Of a stretch of DNA of 64,000 nucleotides, positions 18,151-28,201 are shown one piece after another. The notes below the pieces were generated by a model. The model saw only the letters and a program-made list of their open reading frames with translations, had not been told where the DNA came from and did no database searches. The stretch covers positions 3,399,001 through 3,463,000 of the forward strand of contig NZ_CP113432.1 of the NCBI RefSeq assembly GCF_026686735.1, written 5' to 3'. The first letter of the stretch is position 1. Every line of letters starts with the position of its first letter. This stretch comes from Pseudomonas triclosanedens. Its GTDB lineage: Bacteria > Pseudomonadota > Gammaproteobacteria > Pseudomonadales > Pseudomonadaceae. The translations under genes were made by a program, and so were the position numbers.

Positions 18151-18186
18151 AAAGCCCGCTCCCACACAGGGCGGGAACGGGCTTTT
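18151..18186. terminator. Bidirectional rho-independent terminator
   Basis: AAAGCCCG (18151-18158) pairs with CGGGCTTT (18178-18185), with a GC-rich inner segment and A/T runs on both sides. It sits between the convergent AraC gene and YeiH operon and can end transcripts from both directions. Confidence 0.8.
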
Positions 18187-18209
18187 CGCCAGAGCGCCTT
18201 TGCCGGGGC

Positions 18210-19220
18210 TCAATCGGCCAGGCGCAGCATTCCCAACACCAGCAACGCCAGGAACAGCGTTTCCCCCACCATCAGCAGGATCGGCTTGATCCCGACCGTG
18301 ACCAGGGCGCGCAACTGAGTCTTCATCCCCAGCGCTGCGATGGCGATCACCAGGCACCATTGCGACAGCTTTCCACCTGCCTGCTGCAGCATCTGCGGCA
18401 GCACGCCGGTACTGTTGATCGCCGCCAGCAGCACGAAGCCCACGGCGAACCAGGGCAACAACGGCGGGCGCTTGTCGCCAGGCTGCACGCCCTGGGCACG
18501 GGTGATCATCGCGGCGCAGAGGATCACCGGCAACAGCATGGCCACGCGCATCAATTTGACTACGGTGGCGCTGTCGCCGACCTCCCGCGACAGGCTGTAG
18601 CCCGCCCCGACGACCTGGGCCACGTCGTGGATAGTGCCACCGAGGAAGATGCCGGCCTGGAGCGGCGGCAGGCCCAACCACCTGACGACCATCGGATAGA
18701 GGATCATCGCCAGGGTCGAGAGCGCGGAAACGCCGAGCACGGTGAACAGCGTGGCTTTCTCCTTCTGCGAATGCGCCGGCAACGCAGCGGCCAGGGCCAA
18801 CGCCGCCGATGCGCCGCAGATCGCCGTGGCACCCCCGGTGAGCAGGCCGAACAGGCTGCTGAAACCCATGACCCTGGCGGCGACGATGGACACCACAATA
18901 GTGACGCTGACCAGCACCACCACTATCGCCACCGGCTGCCAGCCAAGCTCGGCTATCTGCCCGAAGGTGATGCGGATTCCCAGCAGCGCCACACCCAGGC
19001 GCAGCACCTCGCGGGCGGTGAACTCGATGCCGGCCTTGCACACGCTGTCGCTGCCGAGGAAGTTCAGCGCCATGCCCAGCAGCAGCGCGAACAGCATCAC
19101 CGGCGCACCGTAGTGCTCGGAAAGGAAGGTCGCCGCAGCCGCAACCATCGCGCTGACCGACAGCCCCGGCAGCAGCGTCCGGCTGCGGCTGCCGAGATGT
19201 GAGATCACGGCGGCGCTCAT
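18210..19220 (-). CDS. YeiH-family membrane protein, putative anion/sulfate exporter (COG2855)
   Basis: 336 residues with about ten hydrophobic helices and the family motifs GGATAICGASAALAL and GGTIHDVAQVVGAG. COG2855 proteins are poorly characterised. One member, TauZ, was proposed as a sulfate exporter in taurine-degrading bacteria, which is notable because a TauD-type dioxygenase lies in the same operon here. Its ATG overlaps the stop of the Rieske gene (ATGA), so the two are translationally coupled. It is the last gene of the operon, followed by a terminator. Substrate is inference. Confidence 0.8.
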   Translation of the reverse strand: MSAAVISHLGSRSRTLLPGLSVSAMVAAAATFLSEHYGAPVMLFALLLGMALNFLGSDSVCKAGIEFTAREVLRLGVALLGIRITFGQIAELGWQPVAIVVVLVSVTIVVSIVAARVMGFSSLFGLLTGGATAICGASAALALAAALPAHSQKEKATLFTVLGVSALSTLAMILYPMVVRWLGLPPLQAGIFLGGTIHDVAQVVGAGYSLSREVGDSATVVKLMRVAMLLPVILCAAMITRAQGVQPGDKRPPLLPWFAVGFVLLAAINSTGVLPQMLQQAGGKLSQWCLVIAIAALGMKTQLRALVTVGIKPILLMVGETLFLALLVLGMLRLAD

Positions 19221-19552
19221 ACCGGCACCTCTTCCGTGATGGGTTCATCGAGCAACAGGAAACATTCTCCGGCACGCCACTCGACGGGATAGCGGCGCAC
19301 GCCGAAGCCCTTGATGCCCGCGGGGCAACCGCTGGCCAGGTCGAACTTCAGACCGTGCGCCGGGCACTGCAGCCAGCGACCGTCGAGGCGCCCGGTGAAC
19401 AGGGAGGCACCCGCATGGGGACAACGATCGTCGACGGCGTACAGGCAGCCCTCGACGTCGAACAACAGGACAATGCCCTTCTCATGATGGAACAGGCTGC
19501 GGCCTCCTCTGACGGGCAGGCGCTCTGCCGGGACACGCAATGCACCACTCAT
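19217..19552 (-). CDS. Rieske [2Fe-2S] ferredoxin-like protein
   Basis: A 111-residue single-domain Rieske protein. The cluster ligands are intact: C44-x-H46 in CPHAG and C63-xx-H66 in CPAHG, separated by 16 residues. There is no membrane anchor or signal peptide, so it is probably a cytoplasmic electron carrier like the ferredoxins of Rieske oxygenases. No Rieske oxygenase alpha subunit is encoded nearby, so its partner is unclear. It overlaps both neighbours by four bases (ATGA at each end), showing tight coupling with the DsbA-like and YeiH genes. Confidence 0.85.
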   Translation of the reverse strand: MSGALRVPAERLPVRGGRSLFHHEKGIVLLFDVEGCLYAVDDRCPHAGASLFTGRLDGRWLQCPAHGLKFDLASGCPAGIKGFGVRRYPVEWRAGECFLLLDEPITEEVPV

Positions 19553-20208
19553 GCCGACAACGCCTCCTGTCGATCCAGCGTGCGCAGCAGCGACGCGAGC
19601 AATTGTTCCGGGCTTTGCCCGCCCAGGGCAAAGGCCCGGCCATCGGCCAGGAACAAAGGGACGCTGGAGTCGGCCAGGCCGACGCGGCGACCGATGAAGG
19701 CCCGCGCACCGTCGGCCAGCGCTTCGTCGAACTGCTCCGGCAGATAGTCGCAGGAGCGCAGCAGGCGCTTGAGGGTTTCCCGCTGGCCGATGTCCTCGCC
19801 CAGCTGGAAGTGCGCGCGGAACAGCAGCTCCAGCAGGCGCTCCAGTTGGGCCTGGCTGCCCACCTGGGCCGCGCGCTGGAACACACGGTGCGCGTAGGTC
19901 GTGTTGGGCATGGTCTGGATACGCTCCAGTTCGATTTCCACACCCGCGCGCCGCGCCGCGTCGTACACCTCGGCCTGGCGGGCGCGAACAGCACGTTTGC
20001 CGCCGAGCCGGCGCTGGTAGAACTCGGCGAAGGGCTCGCCCTGCATCGGCACCTGGGGCAGCAATTGCAGGCCCAGCCAGTTTACCCGCACGTCCAACTC
20101 CGGACGCTGCCGCGCCAGCAGGCGCAGTGCGGCATCCAGGTTGCGCTTGCCGATCAGGCACCAGGGGCAGATGAAGTCGAAGGTCATTTCCAGGCTCAGG
20201 CTTGGCAT
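19549..20208 (-). CDS. DsbA-family oxidoreductase, FrnE-like
   Basis: 219 residues with a thioredoxin-fold start and CPWC (C14-C17) immediately after the first strand, then an alpha-helical insertion. This is the FrnE/2-hydroxychromene-2-carboxylate isomerase-like branch. There is no signal peptide, so it acts in the cytoplasm and is not a periplasmic disulfide former. In catabolic operons such proteins are sometimes isomerases or glutathione-dependent enzymes. Its start lies inside the end of the MFS gene (13-base overlap) and its stop overlaps the Rieske start. Confidence 0.8.
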   Translation of the reverse strand: MPSLSLEMTFDFICPWCLIGKRNLDAALRLLARQRPELDVRVNWLGLQLLPQVPMQGEPFAEFYQRRLGGKRAVRARQAEVYDAARRAGVEIELERIQTMPNTTYAHRVFQRAAQVGSQAQLERLLELLFRAHFQLGEDIGQRETLKRLLRSCDYLPEQFDEALADGARAFIGRRVGLADSSVPLFLADGRAFALGGQSPEQLLASLLRTLDRQEALSA

Positions 20209-21509
20209 CGCTTACCCTCCTCCATGCCGTCCATTTCGCTGCGCAGGCGATGCATATCGCCGTGGTAGTGGCGCAGCGCATACAGGAATACGAGTGCCGC
20301 CAGCACGCTGATCAGCGGCATCAACTGGAAGGCGCGGTCCAGCCCCAAGGCGTCGGCCATCACGCCAGTGAGCAGCGGGCCGGGCGCCAGTCCGAGCAGA
20401 TTGTTGGCGAGGGTCAGGGTGGCGAAGGCGGTGCCATGCACCAGCGGATGGGTCAGGTTGGCGACCATTGCGCCGGACGGCCCGGATGTACCGGCGGCGA
20501 CCAGCATGCCCAGCGCCACCAGGCTCAGTTGCAGCGCCCCCGGCGCCAGGCGGAAGGCCAGCGACAGCAACACGCAACTGATTGCACAGAAAGCGATGGC
20601 CAGCACGATCTTGCGCGGCGGGCTGGCACGGCCCAGACGGTCGCAGAGAATGCCGCAGAGCACCATGCCGCTGCCGCCGACCAGCACGATAATGGCGGAG
20701 ATCATCCCGGCCTTGTCGGTGGCCAGGTGGTAGTAACGGTTCAGGTAACTGGGGAACCAGACCATCACCGAGGCAGCGACGAACAGTTGCAGGCCGCTGC
20801 CGACGTAGGCGCTGATCACCGAACGGCTGCCGAACAGGCTGCGCAACGAGCGTCCGCCACGCTGGCGTGAGGATTCTGCGGCGGCCACCGGGGCGATGCG
20901 TTTCTCGCTCACCACCAGCGGATAGACCAGCGCCAACAGCAGGCCGAACAGCGCCATGCCGGCGAACGCCCAGCGCCAGCCCAGATGGGCGGCCAGCACC
21001 CCGCCCAGGCCCATGCCGAGCACCGAGCCGAACATGCCGCCGGCCATGAAGGCGCCGGTCAGGGTGGCACGCATGTGTGCCGGGAAGACCGAGATCACCA
21101 CGGCGATACCGACGCTGCCGTAGGCCGCCTCGCCCACGCCAACGAAAAATCGTGCGACGAACATCTCCGGGAAATTCTGTGCCAGCGCGCACCCCAGGGT
21201 CGCAAGGCTCCAGAGCATCGCCATGAGCGTCAGGCTGCGCACCCTGCCCCAGCGGTCAGCCATCAGCGACAGGGGGAAGGTCAGCAGCCCGACCATCACC
21301 GCGACGATGCCGCTGAGCAGGCCGAGCTGCGCATCGGTCAACGCCCACTCGCCCTTGAGCAGCGGGAAGACGGCATTGAGTACCTGGCGCGACATGTAGT
21401 CGGAAATCAGCAGGCCGAAGGTCAGGGCGAAGACCACCCAGGCATAGCGGCGCGGGACGGAAATCGTTGTATCGGCAGCGTCGCCCAGGGCGACTGAGTG
21501 GATGGCCAT
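20196..21509 (-). CDS. MFS transporter, anion:cation symporter-like
   Basis: 437 residues with 12 predicted membrane helices and an MFS motif A (LMADRWGRVR) between helices 2 and 3. The sequence resembles the ACS-type uptake carriers for organic acids. Being inside a catabolic operon, it is the likely importer of the operon's substrate. An exceptional run of five AAN units lies upstream of its ribosome site. It overlaps the DsbA-like gene by 13 bases and follows BKACE after 103 bases. Confidence 0.85.
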   Translation of the reverse strand: MAIHSVALGDAADTTISVPRRYAWVVFALTFGLLISDYMSRQVLNAVFPLLKGEWALTDAQLGLLSGIVAVMVGLLTFPLSLMADRWGRVRSLTLMAMLWSLATLGCALAQNFPEMFVARFFVGVGEAAYGSVGIAVVISVFPAHMRATLTGAFMAGGMFGSVLGMGLGGVLAAHLGWRWAFAGMALFGLLLALVYPLVVSEKRIAPVAAAESSRQRGGRSLRSLFGSRSVISAYVGSGLQLFVAASVMVWFPSYLNRYYHLATDKAGMISAIIVLVGGSGMVLCGILCDRLGRASPPRKIVLAIAFCAISCVLLSLAFRLAPGALQLSLVALGMLVAAGTSGPSGAMVANLTHPLVHGTAFATLTLANNLLGLAPGPLLTGVMADALGLDRAFQLMPLISVLAALVFLYALRHYHGDMHRLRSEMDGMEEGKRCQA

Positions 21510-21541
21510 GACGCACCTCTCCAGACGTATACGGGATTTTT

Positions 21542-21555
21542 TTGTTGTTCTTCTT
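21542..21555 (-). promoter_or_regulatory. Extended CA motif, five AAN units, before the MFS gene
   Basis: The mRNA reads AAGAAGAACAACAA, giving three overlapping perfect AANAANAA matches 32 bases upstream of the ATG, followed by a run of A. It is the longest such motif in the window and a strong Hfq/Crc candidate. Confidence 0.65.
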
Positions 21556-21612
21556 CGAAGCGGCCGGCCCGGCTACTGGCAGAACCCGGACCGGCCAAGG
21601 CACGCAGGCCGA

Positions 21613-22665
21613 TCAGGCGCGCAGGGGAACCGCCCGCTGGCCGGCCTGGCGATTGGGCGCCATGCCGTTCATGCGCAAGGTTTCCTCGACGCTGTCGTAC
21701 TGCACGCCAATCTTGTAGATGGCGCGGGCTTCCTGGCCGCTGGCGATCTCGCGGCCCAGCTCGTGGGCAACGCGCACGCACTGCTGGATCTGCTCCACCG
21801 AACTCATGCGCTGGCCGTGCTGGCCGATGATGGTGTCCTCGATGCCGCAGCGCGGGTGCAGCCCCATCGCCATCGCCATCATGTTGAACGGCAGGACGTT
21901 CTTGAGCAGCGACTCGGCGGTGACCGTGGCGCCGTCCGGCGCGCGGTGCACGAAGTTCATGAAGTTGAACGGGTTGGGGCCGTCGAAACCGCCGCCGATG
22001 CCGATCCAGGTCAGGTTCAGCGGGCCACGGTAGACGCCCTTGCGGACCAGGCGTTCGAGGGTTTCCAGCGCGTGCATGCCGGTGAGCTGGAAGTGCGGCT
22101 GGATGTTGGAAGCCTGCAGGCGCTTGAGGTGCTCCTCGACCCAGGCCGGGCCGGCCGGCACGGTCATCTCGCTGTAGGCCGCCTGGTAGGCCGGATGCTC
22201 CAGGGACGTACCCTTGAGGTATTCCGGATAGAGCAGCTCCATGATGTTCATCTGGGTGGTGTTGATCGCGACCGTCACCTGGTCAGGCTTGGGCGTCAGT
22301 TCGGCCAGCATGTGGCGGGTGTCGTCGGACAGCCACTTGGCGGCCTCGCCCTCGTCTTCGGGAGCGAACGAGATCGAGCCGCCAACCTGGATGATCATAT
22401 CCGGCACCGCTTCGCGCACGCCGGCGATCAGCTCGTTGAACTTGGACAGGCGCTTGGAGCCCTTGCCGTCCAGCTCGCGAACGTGCAGGTGCAGCACGGT
22501 GGCGCCGGCCTCGTAGCAGTCAACGGCCTTCTGGACCTGTTCATCCATCGTCACCGGGATGTCTTCGGGGAAATCCTCGGGCATCCACTCGGGGCCATAG
22601 GGCGCCACGGTGATCACTACCTTGTCCTGGTTTTCCGGGTGCAGGGAATCGTCGAAAAATTGCAT
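21613..22665 (-). CDS. Beta-keto acid cleavage enzyme (BKACE, DUF849)
   Basis: 350 residues of the 3-keto-5-aminohexanoate cleavage family. These zinc enzymes condense a beta-keto acid with acetyl-CoA, releasing acetoacetate and a new CoA ester. Zinc ligands are visible in HLHVR (H59, H61) and the conserved GLHPRCGIEDT region follows near residue 275. It is longer than typical 270-310-residue members, with an N-terminal extension. The family covers many substrates (including dehydrocarnitine); the one used here is not predictable. AAGGAG ribosome site and an AANAANAA motif precede the start. Confidence 0.9.
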   Translation of the reverse strand: MQFFDDSLHPENQDKVVITVAPYGPEWMPEDFPEDIPVTMDEQVQKAVDCYEAGATVLHLHVRELDGKGSKRLSKFNELIAGVREAVPDMIIQVGGSISFAPEDEGEAAKWLSDDTRHMLAELTPKPDQVTVAINTTQMNIMELLYPEYLKGTSLEHPAYQAAYSEMTVPAGPAWVEEHLKRLQASNIQPHFQLTGMHALETLERLVRKGVYRGPLNLTWIGIGGGFDGPNPFNFMNFVHRAPDGATVTAESLLKNVLPFNMMAMAMGLHPRCGIEDTIIGQHGQRMSSVEQIQQCVRVAHELGREIASGQEARAIYKIGVQYDSVEETLRMNGMAPNRQAGQRAVPLRA

Positions 22666-22680
22666 GTCTGTCTCCTTGGA

Positions 22681-22688
22681 TTGTTCTT
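22681..22688 (-). promoter_or_regulatory. CA motif before BKACE
   Basis: The mRNA reads AAGAACAA, a perfect AANAANAA, 15 bases upstream of the ATG and directly in front of the AAGGAG ribosome site. Confidence 0.6.
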
Positions 22689-22711
22689 GTAGGGACTCGT
22701 CTATCCGGGAA

Positions 22712-23560
22712 TCAGAACGGCTTGTCGCCGATGATTCCGGCGCGCTCCATGCGGCGCACGCACGGCGGGTAATCCATCACCGCGTAATGCTGGGTGCAGC
22801 GGTTGTCCCAGATCGCCACGCTGTTTTTCTTCCAGCGCCAGCGCACCTGGTACTCGGGGATGTAGACCTGGCTCACCAGGTAGCGCAGAAGGTCCAGCGC
22901 GCCGGGATTGGCGTCCTGGCCAAAACGCACGTTCTGCGCGGTGTGGTAGTTGGTGAAGTGGGTGGTGAAGGCATTGACGAACAGCACCTTCTCGCCCGTC
23001 TCCGGGTGCGTGCGCACCACAGGGTGCTCGGCGTCGGGGTACATCGCCTTGAGCGCCAGGCGCTTCTCGATCGGCATCGCCGCACCGAAGCTCGCCTCGA
23101 TGCTGTGGCGGGCGCGCAGGCCCTCGATCCGGGCCTTGATCTCCGCCGGCAGCATTTCGTAGGCCAGCGACATGTTGGCCCACATGGTGTCGCCACCTAC
23201 CTGCGGGCACTCCACGCAACGCAGCACACAGCCCATGGGCGGCACCTCGCGCCAGGTGGCGTCGGTATGCCAGGCGTTCTCGTAGCGGTCGTTGGGCAGG
23301 TCCGGGGTCTTGTAGATCCGCACCAGGCCCGGATGCTCCGGGTCGCTGCCAGCCACCGGGTGGTCCTCCAGCTCGCCGAAGCGGCGAGCGAAGGCGACAT
23401 GCTCGGCACGGGTGATGTCCTGATCGCGCAGGAACAGCACCTTGTGCTTGAGCAGCAGGCGTCGGATTTCGTCGAACAGTGCATCGTCACGGGCGGCATC
23501 GCCCAGGTTCACGCCGGAAACTTCAGCGCCGATGCTGCAAGTCAGTTGCTCCACGTGCAT
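22712..23560 (-). CDS. TauD/TfdA-family Fe(II)/2-oxoglutarate dioxygenase
   Basis: 282 residues. The iron triad is intact: H98-x-D100 in AWHTDATW and the distal H258 in NRCTQHYAV. R269 or R270 is the expected 2-oxoglutarate-binding arginine. Family members hydroxylate sulfonates (TauD), aryloxyacetates (TfdA) or betaines, often making an unstable product that splits. Here it lies between BKACE and a quinone oxidoreductase, so it probably performs the activating oxidation in the pathway. It starts 11 bases after the oxidoreductase stop and lacks its own CA motif. Confidence 0.9.
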   Translation of the reverse strand: MHVEQLTCSIGAEVSGVNLGDAARDDALFDEIRRLLLKHKVLFLRDQDITRAEHVAFARRFGELEDHPVAGSDPEHPGLVRIYKTPDLPNDRYENAWHTDATWREVPPMGCVLRCVECPQVGGDTMWANMSLAYEMLPAEIKARIEGLRARHSIEASFGAAMPIEKRLALKAMYPDAEHPVVRTHPETGEKVLFVNAFTTHFTNYHTAQNVRFGQDANPGALDLLRYLVSQVYIPEYQVRWRWKKNSVAIWDNRCTQHYAVMDYPPCVRRMERAGIIGDKPF

Positions 23561-23571
23561 GACGAGTCACC

Positions 23572-24552
23572 TCAGATGACGAAGATCGACGAGCCGGTGG
23601 TTTTGCGAGACTCCAGGTCGCGGTGCGCCTGGACTGCGTCTTCCAGGGCGTAGTGCTGGTTGATCTCGATGCGGATATCACCGTTGCCCACGTGGGTGAA
23701 CAGCTCATCGAGCAGCGCGGCCTTTTCCTGCGGATCTGCGATGTAGTCCGCCAGCGCCGGGCGCGTGAGGAACACCGAGCCCTTCATCGCCAGCAGCACC
23801 GGGTCGAACGGCGGGATCGGCCCGGACGCAGTACCGACGCAGACCATCAGGCCGCGCCGCTTGAGCGAATCGAGGGAGGACATGAAGGTGTCCTTGCCGA
23901 CGCTGTCGAACACCACATCCACGCCACGGCCATCGGTCAGCGCGCGAACGCGCTCGGCGACGTTTTCCTCGCTGTAGTTGATGACGTGCTCGCAACCGTG
24001 GGCCTTGGCGATTTCCGCCTTGGCACCGCTGGAAACGGTGCCGATCACCCGCAGCCCGAGCAGGCGTGCCCACTGCGAGACGATCAGCCCCACGCCGCCG
24101 GCCGCCGCGTGCAGCAGGATGCTGTCGCCGGGCTTGAAGTCGTGGATGCGGCGCAGCAGGTACGCCGAGGTGAGGCCGCGCATGGTCATGGCGGCAGCGG
24201 TTTCGAAGGCGATGCTTTCCGGGAGGCGGATCAGCGGTGCGGCGGGAACCAGGCGCTCGGTGCTGTAAGCGCCCAGGGTATTGATGAAGCCGGTGTAGGT
24301 GACGCGGTCGCCCGGTACCACGTTCTCGACGCCCTCGCCCACCGCCACCACCACGCCGGCGGCCTCGACACCCATGCCGCTGGGTAGCGGAACCGCGTAG
24401 GTGCCATTGCGGAAGTAGGTGTCGGCGTAGTTGAGCCCCACTGCGACGTGGCGCAGACGCACTTGCCCCGGGCCGGGGTCGCCGACCTCCACATCCTCGT
24501 AACGCAGGACTTCGGGACCTCCTGTCTCATAGAAACGAACGGCTTTGGCCAT
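23572..24552 (-). CDS. Zinc-free quinone oxidoreductase (QOR-like)
   Basis: 326 residues of the medium-chain dehydrogenase/reductase superfamily, quinone oxidoreductase branch. A GroES-like N-domain (DTYFRNGTYAVPLPSGMGVEAAG) is followed by a Rossmann domain with AAAGGVGLIVSQWA. The structural-zinc Cys cluster is absent, as in QOR. It reduces quinones or enones with NADPH. It is the first gene of the seven-gene operon and is preceded by an AACAACAA motif and an AGGAG ribosome site. In this operon it may process a conjugated intermediate rather than a quinone. Confidence 0.85.
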   Translation of the reverse strand: MAKAVRFYETGGPEVLRYEDVEVGDPGPGQVRLRHVAVGLNYADTYFRNGTYAVPLPSGMGVEAAGVVVAVGEGVENVVPGDRVTYTGFINTLGAYSTERLVPAAPLIRLPESIAFETAAAMTMRGLTSAYLLRRIHDFKPGDSILLHAAAGGVGLIVSQWARLLGLRVIGTVSSGAKAEIAKAHGCEHVINYSEENVAERVRALTDGRGVDVVFDSVGKDTFMSSLDSLKRRGLMVCVGTASGPIPPFDPVLLAMKGSVFLTRPALADYIADPQEKAALLDELFTHVGNGDIRIEINQHYALEDAVQAHRDLESRKTTGSSIFVI

Positions 24553-24572
24553 GCCGGTAACTCCTGTCAGTC

Positions 24573-24580
24573 TTGTTGTT
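24573..24580 (-). promoter_or_regulatory. CA motif before the quinone oxidoreductase gene
   Basis: The mRNA reads AACAACAA, a perfect AANAANAA, 20 bases upstream of the ATG. Being at the head of the operon, it could repress the first step of a seven-gene message. Confidence 0.6.
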
Positions 24581-24764
24581 TTTACTTGGGCGATTGCCCA
24601 TGAACCGGACTCTAGGGAGGGGCCTTGCGGACCGCTTCACATCGAACGACAGGGGCTTTTCATTTCATGACAGGGATGCGCCACCGTTCGTCAGGCGGGC
24701 GCCGGGAGGCAGACGTTCTCGGGTTCACTGGGTGAAACGCGGGGGCTTGCGGGAGGCAGCAGCG

Positions 24765-24947
24765 ATGAGCAGATTCGTACCGGTGCTCCTGGCGGGCGCG
24801 CTGGCCGTCGTCCTGGGCGGCTCGTCCTGCAACAGCCACAACGACGCGCCACCGCCGCCGCCAATGGGGGACAGCGGCCAGATCGGCTACAAAGGCATCC
24901 CGCAGCAACAGATACAACCACGGGTGCAGTCCATCGTCCCGCGCTGA
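24765..24947 (+). CDS. Small exported proline-rich protein
   Basis: 60 residues: a short hydrophobic segment (FVPVLLAGALAVVLGGSSC), then a hydrophilic stretch with five consecutive prolines. GSSC resembles a lipobox but lacks the usual Leu at -3, so lipidation is uncertain. A GGGAGG ribosome site lies at good spacing. It is divergent from the catabolic operon and convergent with the next small gene. No function can be assigned. Confidence 0.55.
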   Translation: MSRFVPVLLAGALAVVLGGSSCNSHNDAPPPPPMGDSGQIGYKGIPQQQIQPRVQSIVPR

Positions 24948-24957
24948 AGCAACGGCG

Positions 24958-25221
24958 CTACGGGTGGCGCACCCGCCCCCTCTGCTCCGGGTTCATCAGG
25001 TACCGGGCGAGGATCAAGCGCGCCGGCACCAGCGCCAGCAGGCCGAGCATGGCGAAGATGGCGATGGTCGCGATGCCTTCGCGGCGGTCCATGAAGTCGG
25101 TCAGCGCGGCCAGGCCGATGGCCAGCACGAACATCACCAGGCCGAACCACTGCATCAGTTGTGCGCGGCGGAGCCAGGGGGATCGCCTGACCGCCTGCAG
25201 ATTCTCCACGTCGTCGTTCAT
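24958..25221 (-). CDS. Small membrane protein, two helices, unknown function
   Basis: 87 residues with two hydrophobic helices (around LMQWFGLVMFVLAIGLAAL and IATIAIFAMLGLLALVPARL) joined by a charged loop DFMDRREG, and a basic C-terminus. The ATG at 25221 has a GGGAG ribosome site; an ATG at 25239 would add six residues. It lies alone on the minus strand ahead of the efflux operon. I do not recognise the family. Confidence 0.6.
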   Translation of the reverse strand: MNDDVENLQAVRRSPWLRRAQLMQWFGLVMFVLAIGLAALTDFMDRREGIATIAIFAMLGLLALVPARLILARYLMNPEQRGRVRHP

Positions 25222-25433
25222 GACGGTGCTCCCGTCCAATGCTTCACTCCACGCTAACAGGCAACGCCAGGCCCTGGCCGGGCACCTGACAAAGGGTCCG
25301 TCACGGCGGCGGCGGACGCTCTGGAATGCCGCCTGGCGGCCAGTCGGGATACCGGGCTATTGATACAGATCCCCATCAGCGGCGCGGAACTGTCTATCCT
25401 TCACCGGGCTGTCACGAAACAGGGAAGGTCTTC

Positions 25434-26434
25434 ATGCCGAAGAAGCTGTTGCTGGTCGCCGTAGTGGTGGTGTTGCTGGGGGGCGGACTGTGGTGGTACC
25501 TGCAGTCCCGCGGAAGTGCGGAAAAGGGCCTGGTGCTCTACGGCAACGTGGACATCCGCCAGGTATCGCTGGCCTTCACCGGCAGCGAGCGCATCGCGAA
25601 AATGAACGTCGAGGAAGGCGACACCGTGAAGACCGGTGACGTGCTGGCCAGCCTCGACACCCGCGCGCTGCGCCTGCAGATCGACAAGGCACAGGCGCAG
25701 ATCGCCGCGCAGGAGCAGAACCTGCTGCGCCTGAAGAACGGCTCGCGCCCCGAGGACATCGACAGAGCCCGCGCCCAGGACCAGGCCGCCCGCGCACAGC
25801 TCGACCTCGCCAATACCCAGTTGCGCCGCCTGCAGAACATCCGCGCCAGCAGCCCTGGCGGCCGCGCCGTCAGCCAGCAGGACATCGATACCGCCACCTC
25901 GCAGCAGAAGGTGGCGCAGGCCGAACTGGAAGACCGCCAGAAGTCCCTGCGCCTGGCGCAGATCGGCCCGCGTGCGGAAGACGTCGCCCAGGCGGCGGCA
26001 CAGCTCGAAGGCGCCCGCGCCGACCTCGCCCTGCTCCGCCACAATCTCGACGAGGCCGAACTCAAGGCCCCGCAGAACGCCGTAGTACGCTCGCGTCTGC
26101 TGGAGCCGGGCGACATGGCCTCGCCGCAGCGCCCGGTTTACTCGCTGGCTCTGACCGATCCCAAGTGGATCCGCGCCTACGTCAGCGAGGCCAATCTCGG
26201 CCGTATCAAGCCCGGCATGAAGGCGCAGGTCTTCACCGACAGCCACCCGGAACGCCCGGTGGACGGCCATGTCGGCTTCATCTCCTCGGTCGCCGAATTC
26301 ACGCCCAAGTCAGTGCAGACCGAAGAACTGCGCACCAGCCTCGTCTATGAAGTACGGATTATCGTCGCCGACCCGGACAACCGCCTGCGCCTGGGCATGC
26401 CGGCCACGGTGCGCTTCGCCGACGAGCCTAACTG

Positions 26435-26435
<1 letters not shown>
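25434..26435 (+). CDS. HlyD-family periplasmic adaptor (YhiI/YbhG-like)
   Basis: 333 residues anchored by one N-terminal helix (LLLVAVVVVLLGGGLWWYL), followed by a half-lipoyl motif, a long Gln/Ala-rich coiled-coil hairpin (about 75-220) and the second lipoyl and beta-barrel domains. It bridges inner-membrane ABC permeases to an outer-membrane channel. GGGAAGG precedes the ATG at 25434. Its TGA overlaps the next ATG (TGATG). It is the first gene of the tripartite efflux operon ending with the NodT-like gene. Confidence 0.9.
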
Positions 26436-28197
<1,762 letters not shown>

Positions 28198-28201
<4 letters not shown>

